This document shows, one piece after another, positions 15,449 through 22,811 of a DNA stretch of 22,811 nt (the stretch's first letter is position 1; each line of letters begins with the position of its first letter). This stretch comes from Endobugula sp047619205. GTDB lineage: Bacteria > Pseudomonadota > Gammaproteobacteria > Pseudomonadales > Cellvibrionaceae. The DNA lies in contig JBLHJR010000051.1 in assembly GCA_047619205.1 (NCBI GenBank), positions 1 to 22,811 on the forward strand, read 5' to 3'. Made by a program: the position numbers and the translations under genes. Under the pieces are notes generated by a model, which did not search any database, was not told the origin of the DNA, and saw only the letters and a program-made list of their open reading frames with translations.

Positions 15449-18322
15449 TTAAGCATTTTCCACATTCAACTTGCACAAGTGACTTAATATTTCTTTGTCT
15501 TTTGCGTCCCTACGAATTCCGTAGGCATCCAGAACAGCGTTATCTAAATCGCTTTGAAGTTTAACTAGCCAAGCAGGCTGACTATTATAAAGGTCTGTTA
15601 GAGTTCGCTTTCTAATAAGCTTTGCCGTTTCGTTATCTTTTGGAATTATTCTATCTGGAAGTCCAGGAACGATTTCTTTAACGTGATCCACGTATTCAAA
15701 GGGGTTTAGCCAGTTATCTCTAACATCGACAAGTCTCTTTGCCGCAGCCACAATTTCAAGATTACCTTTATCTGAATCATCTAGTTCACTTCGAAAACCC
15801 AGATTTGAAGGAAATGGAAATGTTTCAAAGCAAGATTGTGCATTATATGTAGGGCCATTACCTACACCATGCATTGATGACTTGGCCAAAGACCACAGCT
15901 CATGAATCTTACTTGATAGAACACCAAAAGATGCCCATGAATCAGAAGCAATTACTAATAGTCTGCTATCAAAAACAACATTAGTATTAACCCAAACAAA
16001 AAATCTATGTTTTGAAACTCGTACCGTAGCAATACAGTAAGACAGCTCCCTAATTGCTTCATTTAGCTCAGGTCGAGGCCGCCAATGCAACCACCATTTC
16101 TCAAGCTGTTTTTCCATATCTTTCGTGGATTTTGATTCAAGCTTATTCTTCTCGATCTTTTTAAGAAGCTCGTCATGTACATGTGTCTTTATATGTTCGA
16201 AGGGCTTTTCATATAAAGATGCATCAAACTCGCTAATTGATGAGTCAAAATATACAATCCACTTATCTGGGTTTCGTGCAGTAATTGCTTTACCATTGAG
16301 CCACGGCTTTACTACATCGCTATTAGGCTGAGAGTTTGGATTGGGAAGGTTTAACCAACTTCTAGCAAGCTCACCTTTCACATCAAAAGACCCACTTTTT
16401 TGTGTGCCAACAAATGCTCTATTTTTATTAGAATTTAGAGATTTCACTATGGTTAAATCTAGATCTTCATTGTCAGCCTGAGGAGTCAGGTCAGACAAAA
16501 TCTTGTGTTCCGCAGCCCCATTTAGGAATACGGGCTGTATCTCGCTGTTCGAGCAAAAACAGATAAAAGAAACCCTAACGTCAGCCCCATCATTAACCCA
16601 GGGCTCATCTGACCATGCGTTATAGATCTTTCCGCTATCATTTATTCTATCTAATACAGTCCTGCTACCGCCATTTCTAATAGATTGAGTAGAAACAAGA
16701 CCAACCCTTTTGGCAGCGCCATTGTCTATCTGGTTGCGCGCTTTTTCAAAAAAGTAAGTAACGAGGTCAGCAATCGCAGGCAATCTTTCCTTAAAAGCAC
16801 CACGCAGTTTTTCTGTGTATTTATCGCCAAGCTCTGCCCTCATTTTCTTTCCACCTATAAACGGTGGATTTCCAATAATAACGTCGACAGAAGGCCATGA
16901 AGATTCGCTATACTCGTCTGTGATAAGCGAATCTCGGTGTTCAATTTGCTCCAATGGTTTTAATATGGGGTTGCTGCCGGGATGATACCCGTGCTTCAGC
17001 ATCCATTGTATTTCACCTATCCATATAGTTACTCTTGCTAATTCAGCTGCATAGCCATTTAGCTCTATACCGTAAACATTTTGAGGCCCAACTGATGGAA
17101 ATGTTCTTTCCAAATCCATAGCCTCGGCATCAAGTATTACTCTATGCTCAATATCTTTTAATGCATGAAGAGCTAAAAAAAGAAAATTTCCTGAGCCACA
17201 AGCTGGATCAAGTATCTTGAAATTTCTCAGTTTTTCTAAAAATCCAAAATAAAGTATATTTGCTTCTTTATAAGCAACCTTTGATCCCTTCCCACCCTTT
17301 TCATATTTCTTCATCAGGCTAGGAATTTGAGCCTTAATGTCTTCCCATTCTTTTATAAACGGGGAGTTAATCACAGGCTCTACAATCTTCATTATTGATT
17401 CTGGGTCTGTGTAATGTGCTCCTAGCTGGCTTCTTTTAGACGGGTCAAGCCCTCTCTCAAATAATGTACCAAAGATTGAGGGCTGAATATTACTCCAGTC
17501 GAGAAGAGCTGCATTATAAAGAACTTCAATATCGTCGCCATGAAGACTTAAAACTTCATCATCATTAAAGAGACCGCCATTAAACCATTCAATTTCCTCT
17601 ACGCCAAAATCACCTCCATTTCTCATTGCACCAAATAACGCTTTTAATCGTGGCTCAAATTTATGAGGCGAATCAATACAGCCTTTTAATAGTTTTGTCA
17701 CAAGCTTTTTTGGCAGTAACTCGACGTCTTCGGCATAAAAGCAAAATAGAATCTTATTTAAGAAGTGTGCAACAATCTGAGGAGGGTGACCTTTATCTCT
17801 TAATTTTTGAGCAATATGAGAAAAACTTGACGCTGCTTCAGTAGTAACATCTTGTGTCGTGATGCCAGGTTTAAATTTTTCTGGGTCGTTAAATGCCCAT
17901 TTTAATTTTTTTAAATTTTCGGGGTTATCAATTTCCTCAATTGGAATCGTATGGATTTCATGAACAGTAGATGTGAAATTAGTATGAATAATAAATGTAT
18001 TCATATCGCAGACTATTAATAAAGGAGGGTTTTCCAATGCTAAAGCATAACGTTGGATTTGCTCTAAGGCCTTATTAAGATCTTTATGCTTACCTTTATA
18101 TTCAATAGCAAAATGATGGCGCATCCATACATCGGCCCACCCATCCCCACCGCCTGTTTTTTTTGCGCCTTTCTCAAATGCATACCATGAACCATGGGGA
18201 TCTGCTTCAGCAGGTGTTTTTTCACCCAACAAATTGCATAGATCTAAAAAGTGCTCTTGTGCTGCTGACCTTTCTTTTAAGGTTGAAGCCATCCACTTTT
18301 TCTTAAATTCTAAAGGAGTCAC
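15449..18322 (-). CDS. MmeI-like type IIL restriction-modification enzyme
   Basis: A single 957-residue chain appears to combine nuclease, N6-adenine methyltransferase and target recognition, as in MmeI (919 residues). The N-terminal nuclease motif is D64-x9-E74-x-K76 (WADVWMRHHFAIEYK), the same spacing as the MmeI catalytic site. A helical linker follows, with the family segment SIFGTLFERGLDPSKRSQLGAHYT (283-305). The methyltransferase has motif I ILDPACGSGNF (370-380), a following YGIEL and motif IV GNPPF (484-488). The C-terminal part from about 620 should be the target recognition domain. Such enzymes methylate one strand and cut about 20 bp from the site, so no partner gene is needed. 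The start is GTG at 18322 with AGGG about 8 bases upstream. BREX PglX is an alternative methylase type, but no BREX genes are present and the nuclease motif argues against it. Confidence 0.88.
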   Translation of the reverse strand: MTPLEFKKKWMASTLKERSAAQEHFLDLCNLLGEKTPAEADPHGSWYAFEKGAKKTGGGDGWADVWMRHHFAIEYKGKHKDLNKALEQIQRYALALENPPLLIVCDMNTFIIHTNFTSTVHEIHTIPIEEIDNPENLKKLKWAFNDPEKFKPGITTQDVTTEAASSFSHIAQKLRDKGHPPQIVAHFLNKILFCFYAEDVELLPKKLVTKLLKGCIDSPHKFEPRLKALFGAMRNGGDFGVEEIEWFNGGLFNDDEVLSLHGDDIEVLYNAALLDWSNIQPSIFGTLFERGLDPSKRSQLGAHYTDPESIMKIVEPVINSPFIKEWEDIKAQIPSLMKKYEKGGKGSKVAYKEANILYFGFLEKLRNFKILDPACGSGNFLFLALHALKDIEHRVILDAEAMDLERTFPSVGPQNVYGIELNGYAAELARVTIWIGEIQWMLKHGYHPGSNPILKPLEQIEHRDSLITDEYSESSWPSVDVIIGNPPFIGGKKMRAELGDKYTEKLRGAFKERLPAIADLVTYFFEKARNQIDNGAAKRVGLVSTQSIRNGGSRTVLDRINDSGKIYNAWSDEPWVNDGADVRVSFICFCSNSEIQPVFLNGAAEHKILSDLTPQADNEDLDLTIVKSLNSNKNRAFVGTQKSGSFDVKGELARSWLNLPNPNSQPNSDVVKPWLNGKAITARNPDKWIVYFDSSISEFDASLYEKPFEHIKTHVHDELLKKIEKNKLESKSTKDMEKQLEKWWLHWRPRPELNEAIRELSYCIATVRVSKHRFFVWVNTNVVFDSRLLVIASDSWASFGVLSSKIHELWSLAKSSMHGVGNGPTYNAQSCFETFPFPSNLGFRSELDDSDKGNLEIVAAAKRLVDVRDNWLNPFEYVDHVKEIVPGLPDRIIPKDNETAKLIRKRTLTDLYNSQPAWLVKLQSDLDNAVLDAYGIRRDAKDKEILSHLCKLNVENA

Positions 18323-18425
18323 TAATATTCCCTACTTTCGATTGACGGGTTCGTATGCTTAACAGTTAATTAGATGGAATCCATAATAAACCAACTTAGA
18401 CGGATTCCGTATAAATCTTTTCTTC

Positions 18426-18525
18426 AATGTCCGCTTTGGGTCGACAGGAGCCATTATTTTTTAATAATAACAGGTGAGCACCTTTCCTCGCAAACATCAT
18501 AGGCTTTCGGCCAAAAGCCGACATT
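18426..18525. repeat. 100-base element with inverted ends between the two defence systems
   Basis: The left end AATGTCCGCTTTGG is nearly the reverse complement of the right end CCAAAAGCCGACATT, differing by one mismatch and one extra base. Inside are the palindrome AGGTG-AG-CACCT (18472-18483) and the hairpin GGCTTT-CGGCCA-AAAGCC (18502-18519). It could fold into one long hairpin. Its left end is repeated at 21808-21823 and its right end continues into the direct repeat at 18519-18561. Similar TCCGCTTTGGGTCGA-bearing repeats are, to my recollection, dispersed in marine gammaproteobacteria. Confidence 0.65.
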
Positions 18526-18561
18526 ATTTAAAAAAGAAAGGCAAAAGGCAAGACCTGCCCC
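18519..18561 (+). repeat. Direct repeat, copy 2, upstream of the restriction enzyme gene
   Basis: This is the second copy of the repeat at 15314-15360; the 26 bases 18536-18561 are identical in the two. It directly continues the 100-base element at 18426-18525, which implies that the element and the pyrimidine/purine-biased tail belong together and that copy 1 is a shortened version lacking the left half. Confidence 0.75.
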
Positions 18562-18620
18562 CTATGGTTTTCCTTTTTAATCCCTGCAAGGTATCAGCAT
18601 AGACGTTTAGCATTATTGTT

Positions 18621-20066
18621 CTACGTAGGCCGCAAAATACGGTTTTTTGAAATTATTGTTAGTGATTTACTGCCTCTTGTAAGAGCAACGTATAAATCCT
18701 TTTTTGAGAGAGAAGATGCATCTAGGACTATTGCATGATCATATTCTTGTCCCTTAACTAAAAGCGTTGTGCCTATAAGCTTTGGGTAGGAGATTGGCCT
18801 TCCAGTATGCCTAAATTGTTTTTGAAATAATGTTGCCGCTTCCCCTAGCGTAAGAGCAGGCTCTGCCTTATTTATAGTCAAAACTTTAAGCAGGCGATAA
18901 AATAAGTCCCGAGCATATAATGTTGTCTCAGGGGCATTTTTTACGCCTTGTATAAACACAGATAGATTTGAGGAGGAGGGCGTATTCAAAAACTCATTAG
19001 CGGCCTGAACAATTTCTGGGTTTTTAGTCTTGGCCTGAATATTGGCGTGCTCACCCCGTTTAGTGGCGGCGGACAATGCATCGCTTATGCCAGAGAAACA
19101 TTTTTCTTTCATAAGCTCAATTATACAAAGGAGTTTGTCTTGGGCTGTAGCTTTACGATCATATGCCCTAACAAAAGCAAAAAGACGGCTCCCTTCAATT
19201 TCTTCTATGGATGAGAAAAAACCAGAGGTTAGTTTTGCCAACGCGTGACATTTATTTTTATATTGCCCATCACCTTTATGAATAGCGATAATGCGCCCAT
19301 CTTTATTCTGAGTTCCCCATTTACAGACGTTTATTTGTTGTTTTTGCAGCTCAGCATCATTTGAAACCACTCGAAGTGTGACAGATGGAGGCAAGCCATT
19401 TTGTATATCAATATCATTGCCTACCTCAATATCTCCACGGAGCCCCCTTAACCATTGTCCTAGGGCTGGGTCACCATCATGTATCCACCTATGTGGGGTA
19501 TCTAATTCACCTAAATGTTCAAAATGTGGAACAAGTTGAGTGTCCCAATCAACAGCATTTTGGCCACCAATACCGTCAAATATAGCCTGAAGAGGATCGC
19601 CTAATATCCGAAGCGGCAAAGTTTCAGAAAATGCTAAAAGCATATTGTGATGACTTTGCATACAGTCCTGATACTCGTCGACATAAATGCCTTCGTAAGA
19701 TGCACAAAGCACTCTTTTAATAAACTCATTCCCGACCAAGGCTGTACATTTGAGGCACAACTCCTCCCACTCTTCACCTGAGCTAGGAACCTCAATATTC
19801 CAATTTGCGGTTTGGGGGTATGATAAACAAAGTTTTAAAGCGTAACTTGCAATTGTATCTACATGGTATTTAGCGGAGAGGACGTCTAGTTTTTGTAGCT
19901 TCTTTTTTAGAGCATCAACACCAGCATGTGTATGCGTTAAAATGAGCTGCCTTCCTTCGGAAATTTTAACAGCATCAGCTATTAAATGGGTTTTACCAAA
20001 ACCTGCTGGCGCTATCACATAACCTTTTCCGCTATGGTTGGCCAATATTTCTGAAAGACTAGGCAT
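18621..20066 (-). CDS. gajB: Gabija-type UvrD-like helicase GajB
   Basis: The 481-residue protein is a compact SF1 (UvrD/PcrA-like) helicase. Visible motifs are the Walker A APAGFGKT (19-26), motif Ia THTHAGVDAL (44-53), motif II VDEYQD (129-134), motif III LGDPLQAIF (155-163) and PHRW near 191. Late motifs include KGQEYDHAIVLD, with YVALTRGSKSLTII near the C-terminus. In Gabija the GajB helicase is thought to sense nucleic-acid ends or unwinding intermediates and activate the GajA nuclease during phage infection. GajB of Bacillus cereus is of similar size (about 494). Its start overlaps the end of the upstream nuclease gene by 8 bases (ATGCCTAG), so the two are translationally coupled. The alternative name is the helicase partner of a class 2 OLD nuclease, which is the same gene pair. 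Confidence 0.8.
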   Translation of the reverse strand: MPSLSEILANHSGKGYVIAPAGFGKTHLIADAVKISEGRQLILTHTHAGVDALKKKLQKLDVLSAKYHVDTIASYALKLCLSYPQTANWNIEVPSSGEEWEELCLKCTALVGNEFIKRVLCASYEGIYVDEYQDCMQSHHNMLLAFSETLPLRILGDPLQAIFDGIGGQNAVDWDTQLVPHFEHLGELDTPHRWIHDGDPALGQWLRGLRGDIEVGNDIDIQNGLPPSVTLRVVSNDAELQKQQINVCKWGTQNKDGRIIAIHKGDGQYKNKCHALAKLTSGFFSSIEEIEGSRLFAFVRAYDRKATAQDKLLCIIELMKEKCFSGISDALSAATKRGEHANIQAKTKNPEIVQAANEFLNTPSSSNLSVFIQGVKNAPETTLYARDLFYRLLKVLTINKAEPALTLGEAATLFQKQFRHTGRPISYPKLIGTTLLVKGQEYDHAIVLDASSLSKKDLYVALTRGSKSLTIISKNRILRPT

Positions 20067-21756
20067 CCGTCACCCACGCTTTTATACTTTCAATATGCGC
20101 TCCTATTGGTGTTGAGCCATCATTAAGACTACCTTTGATATCAGAAACCCACTCTTCCGCTCGATCTTGCCTCTTAAACCATGATTTTCTTTTTGCAGCA
20201 GAACCTATAGCAGTACGTAACGCTTCAGAATCTGTCCATTCTGCCACATCATCTGCTGCACTAGGAAAATCATTGCGCACCTGCGCTATAACGCTTTGAT
20301 CTGAATAAATTGAATATGCGTAACGAACGCTTGATAGAACGGTTTCCCAAGAAAGGTTATTGAAGAAATACTCCTCTATTGAAAGATCTCCTTCCCATCT
20401 AGTAACTTGGGCACCTAAGTTAACAAGGTCAGTTTCGTCACTCGCTGAAAAACTACTGTCATCAGAATCTCCAATAACGAGTACTTCATAGCCAAGGCTT
20501 ATAATTGCTTCTGCCGTATTTCTGATTTGGCTTCCGCCACCAGCGTCAAACATTGCAACGCCATGAAATGAGAACGGGTCATTTCCTTGTACAGTCCAAT
20601 GGTTATCTAGCCCTCTACAGAGGCCAACCTCAGTGGCTCCTTCACAAACAATAACTTTTTTAGCCAGAAATGCTCCTGCATCTTTTCGAATTTTACCTTG
20701 AATATTATCCTTGATGCCAGCAATGGCCGCGCCTTTCACTGTGACTTGACCGCTTTGTATCTGCACAACAGAAAGTTGCTCAACGGTCAGCTCTCTTAAA
20801 ACAACAGGTGAATGTGTTGTAATAAAATATTGTCCTCCATCATCTTCATTGAGTTTTTTTAGTAGTCGAGAAATCCTATGCGGCTCTAAACCAATCTCGA
20901 TTTCATCAATAAGCGTTATGTGTGGCTCACTTAAACCTTCTTGTTGAATTCCAAAAGTTAGCATCCTGCGAGACCCAAGTCCCAAACGACGAAGGGGGAT
21001 ATTTTGATCATGCAACGACAACCCACCCGCCCTAATATTTATAGCCCCAGTATCAAGCTGTGCTTTATATGCTCCGTCCCCTGAGACAGGAACGCCAAAT
21101 TTCTTAGCTATTCCCTCTGCCACATTAGCGGCAGAGTCAAAACTGGCTAACTTTTCATGCCTATCAGCATTCAGAGCTTCTTTAGCTGCACGAGAGGCCT
21201 CTGAAAGTAACCCTAAAATATTCTCAGATTCTGTGATGCGGCTAAGAGCAGAGTTTTTATTCCAAGTTAGATGGCTATCTGCATAAGCCCCTATATAAGT
21301 AGCACAAGCTTTAGCCCTGTCAGAAACCCTGAAAGGTTTTCCCTCTTCAAAACGCTCACATATTACAGTCCATTTTGGCTCTAGATCTTGATCCACAATA
21401 AGTCGTACTGTGATCACCTCTTCTAGCCCATCTTCTGGCTCATCAACAGCACATTTTTTAGAGCTGTCCCAGCCCCTTAAATACAATCCGTATTTATTGT
21501 CGCTTAACAGGTCTTCGGGTAACTCACCCAAAGTAATAGTTATCTCAACATCTGAACTCGTGTCTGTTTGAAAAAAATCAAACTCATTAAAAGAAGGGTT
21601 CCAAGCTGGAAATAAAGCGTACCTAATTGCATCTAATATTGTTGATTTAGTGCTATCTCCACGGCCTATGAGGCAAACAATACCGCCTTCAGGAACCGTC
21701 CAGCTCAATGTCTGTATGCCCCTGAAGTGTTTAATATCGATGTGCCGAATTTTCAT
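20059..21756 (-). CDS. gajA: Gabija-type OLD-family ATPase/TOPRIM nuclease GajA
   Basis: The 565-residue protein joins an ABC/SMC-like ATPase to a C-terminal TOPRIM nuclease (GajA of B. cereus about 578). The Walker A region is GRGDSTKST (31-39), in which the glycine before the lysine is threonine. The signature LGLGSRRML is at 258-266, Walker B TLIDEIEIGLEP at 281-292 and the H-loop ITTHSP at 312-317. The TOPRIM core has the glutamate of VIVCEGATE (E372), the acidic GDSDDSS (429-435, D430 and D432) and a later EEYF (461-464). A basic stretch (KRKSWFKRQ, 522-530) may carry the catalytic lysine. GajA is a site-specific DNA nickase held inactive by cellular NTPs. The start ATG at 21756 has AAGGA about 7 bases upstream, and the gene is first in a two-gene operon with gajB. 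The Gabija assignment rests on this gene pair. Confidence 0.8.
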   Translation of the reverse strand: MKIRHIDIKHFRGIQTLSWTVPEGGIVCLIGRGDSTKSTILDAIRYALFPAWNPSFNEFDFFQTDTSSDVEITITLGELPEDLLSDNKYGLYLRGWDSSKKCAVDEPEDGLEEVITVRLIVDQDLEPKWTVICERFEEGKPFRVSDRAKACATYIGAYADSHLTWNKNSALSRITESENILGLLSEASRAAKEALNADRHEKLASFDSAANVAEGIAKKFGVPVSGDGAYKAQLDTGAINIRAGGLSLHDQNIPLRRLGLGSRRMLTFGIQQEGLSEPHITLIDEIEIGLEPHRISRLLKKLNEDDGGQYFITTHSPVVLRELTVEQLSVVQIQSGQVTVKGAAIAGIKDNIQGKIRKDAGAFLAKKVIVCEGATEVGLCRGLDNHWTVQGNDPFSFHGVAMFDAGGGSQIRNTAEAIISLGYEVLVIGDSDDSSFSASDETDLVNLGAQVTRWEGDLSIEEYFFNNLSWETVLSSVRYAYSIYSDQSVIAQVRNDFPSAADDVAEWTDSEALRTAIGSAAKRKSWFKRQDRAEEWVSDIKGSLNDGSTPIGAHIESIKAWVTDA

Positions 21757-21807
21757 AGACTGTCCTTACTTAAAATTATTTATTGGCGAGTTTATAAAGT
21801 TTTGAGA

Positions 21808-21823
21808 GTCCGCTTTGGGTCGA
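21808..21823 (+). repeat. Partial copy of the 100-base element's left end upstream of gajA
   Basis: GTCCGCTTTGGGTCGA is identical to 18429-18444 and in the same orientation. The two copies lie just outside the gajA-gajB pair, 3379 bp apart. No matching right end is seen after this copy, which runs directly into the decayed recombinase gene. Confidence 0.7.
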
Positions 21824-21869
21824 AAGCCGTAAGCCATACTTATCACTCACTTTAACGGAGAGTTATATT

Positions 21870-22440
21870 ATGAATATTTCAAGCTAATCTACCCATCACA
21901 CTGAAGCGTAGAACAAAGGTAAATTAATCAGCCAAAAAACATCGTGATTTAGCATTATTCAATTTAGCCATCGACAGCAAATTACGAAGCTGTGATGTAG
22001 TTAACGATATTTCAGTGGCTGACCAAATACTCAAGAGAGCAATGCTCATCCAACAGAAAACAGCAACCCCAGTTCAATTTGAAATGACCAAAAAAACACG
22101 AAAGGCAATTAAAAATTGGATAGATCATAAGCAGTTACAGAGCCAAGATTATCTTTTCCCTGGTCGCTCAAAACCTAGTCGCTCAAAACCTAGGTCGCAT
22201 CTCTCGACGCGGCAGTATGCCAGAATCATAAAATCATGGGTGAACGAAATTGGTTTATCTTCCCATGAATATGGAACACATTCAATGCGGCGAGCCAAGG
22301 CTACTCTCATTTATAAAAGAACAAAGAATTTACGCGCCATCCAGCTACTTTTAGGCCACACTAAACTTGAGAGCACAGTAAAATATCTTGGTATTGAGGT
22401 AGAAGATGGACTGGAAATGTCTGAGAAAATCGATATTTAA
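21870..22440 (+). pseudogene. Decayed stand-alone tyrosine recombinase/integrase
   Basis: An ATG at 21870 with GGAG nine bases upstream opens MNISS, then a stop, STHHTEA, a stop and NKGKLISQK. The frame then shifts and continues KKHRDLALFNLAIDSKLRSCD to the end at 22440. This matches a family of short (about 200 residue) tyrosine recombinases that lack a large N-terminal domain. Missing pieces are the IWAIRIRLQ-like helix, apparently lost by deletion between similar CCAAAAAA runs, and three or four residues after CDVV. A 15-bp tandem duplication gives GRSKPSRSKPRSHL. The catalytic residues remain: R in KLRSCD, THSMRR (H-x-x-R), LLGHTKLES and the tyrosine in TVKYLGI. A GTG-initiated frame from 22015 covers only the C-terminal 141 residues. 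It is very unlikely to be active. Confidence 0.8.
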
Positions 22441-22454
22441 CACGTATGAATAAC

Positions 22455-22700
22455 TTACCAATGTTCTGGCTTTGTAATTGCGCGCTTTCGGGTAATCACT
22501 TTATTAGGGAGCTGGGCATCTATCAGCTCCTGCTCTTTGATACTATGGCGTGTCCAATCTGCGATTACTTTTAAATCTGCACTGGGTTGTCTTTTTTCTC
22601 CTCGGATGGGGGCGACAACACCAATTTTGATATTTTTCCATCGCGATTTCACAGCATGTAAGGCTGGAGCTAAATCGCTATCATTGCGTATTCCGGGCCA
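22455..22700 (-). pseudogene. NYN-domain (PIN-like RNase) protein, 5'-truncated by an IS
   Basis: The last 80 or so residues of a NYN/LabA-like protein are present: NDSDLAPALHAVK, IKIGVVAPIRGEKRQPSADLKVIADWTRHSI, and the end RAITKPEHW before a stop at 22455-22457. The NDSD segment carries the conserved second acidic patch of the NYN nuclease fold. The first half, with the initial catalytic aspartate and the start, is replaced by repeats of an IS21-like end; the apparent start MFIFNRNRCSAWPG is IS-derived or junction sequence. NYN proteins are predicted RNases, some linked to defence or stress. With the start lost it is probably silent unless driven from the IS. Confidence 0.7.
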
Positions 22701-22811
22701 TGCTGAACACCGATTCCGATTGAAGATGAACACCTATTACGATTCATGATGAACACCTATTCCGGCGGAAGGTGAACACTTTTGTTCATTTTCCGGAATC
22801 GGTGTTCATCA
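22701..22811. mobile_element. Terminal region of an IS21-like insertion sequence
   Basis: From 22701 the sequence holds three spaced copies of a unit TGAACACC-N-ATT-N-CG at about 24-base intervals (starting near 22704, 22727 and 22750), then GTGAACACTTTTG, and finally an inverted copy CCGGAATCGGTGTTCATC at the window edge. Multiple terminal repeats containing TGAACACC/GGTGTTCA are typical of one IS21 branch, where they bind the IstA transposase. No istA or istB coding sequence is inside the window. The insertion removes the 5' part of the NYN gene. Confidence 0.7.

Noticed and set aside
15449..18322. The large methyltransferase as a BREX PglX or a type I HsdM
   Set aside because: No other BREX or type I genes are nearby, and the N-terminal D-x9-E-x-K motif fits MmeI-like single-chain enzymes.
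18426..21823. The repeats around Gabija as integron attC sites
   Set aside because: The GTTRRRY and RYYYAAC core sites are not seen, and the nearby recombinase is not an integron IntI type with its extra helix.
1..22811. CRISPR arrays, tRNA or rRNA genes
   Set aside because: No regularly spaced direct repeats with unique spacers and no tRNA or rRNA-like sequences were seen; the only close tandem repeats are short slippage products and IS terminal repeats.

Overview
The window looks like chromosomal DNA of a moderately AT-rich, facultatively anaerobic gammaproteobacterium that respires nitrate. The evidence is a complete narGHJI operon, a NarX-type nitrate sensor, an FNR-controlled hemN and a gammaproteobacterial-style Ffh. 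A Methylophaga- or Thiotrichales-like host would fit, but the genus cannot be fixed from the sequence alone.

Layout. (1) 1-790 is a scarred region. A 5' fragment of a type I restriction gene (hsdR) is cut by an IS-like end, and a 183-bp MITE-like element carries the same end. (2) 987-2408 is ffh, the signal recognition particle GTPase, followed by intergenic inverted repeats. (3) 2694-4723 (minus strand) is hemN followed by a divergent PNPOx-fold flavoprotein gene. A perfect FNR box sits upstream of hemN. (4) 4966-13039 (minus strand) is the nitrate respiration operon narG-narH-narJ-narI, then a cytoplasmic parvulin-type prolyl isomerase and a decayed beta-carbonic anhydrase. (5) 13277-15148 (plus strand) is a divergent narX-like sensor kinase. 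The narG/narX intergenic region holds a perfect 7-2-7 NarL/NarP site, but no narL lies beside narX. (6) 15149-22811 is a defence and mobile region. It holds a single-chain MmeI-like type IIL restriction-modification enzyme, a two-gene Gabija-type system (OLD-family nuclease plus UvrD-like helicase), a decayed tyrosine recombinase, and a NYN-domain gene truncated by an IS21-like end at the window edge.

How it works together. Regions 3-5 form an anaerobic-respiration neighbourhood. HemN makes haem without oxygen. NarGHI is the membrane nitrate reductase, NarJ its assembly chaperone, and the prolyl isomerase probably helps folding. NarX senses nitrate or nitrite, and the NarL box implies control by a response regulator encoded elsewhere. 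Region 6 is an accessory island in which both defence systems are bracketed by short dispersed repeats, as expected of cassettes that arrived separately. I see no clearly undescribed system. The features that most merit a second look are the repeat architecture around the defence genes, the unusual Walker A of the Gabija nuclease, the altered substrate pocket of the PNPOx-like protein, and the orphan NarX with its perfect NarL box.
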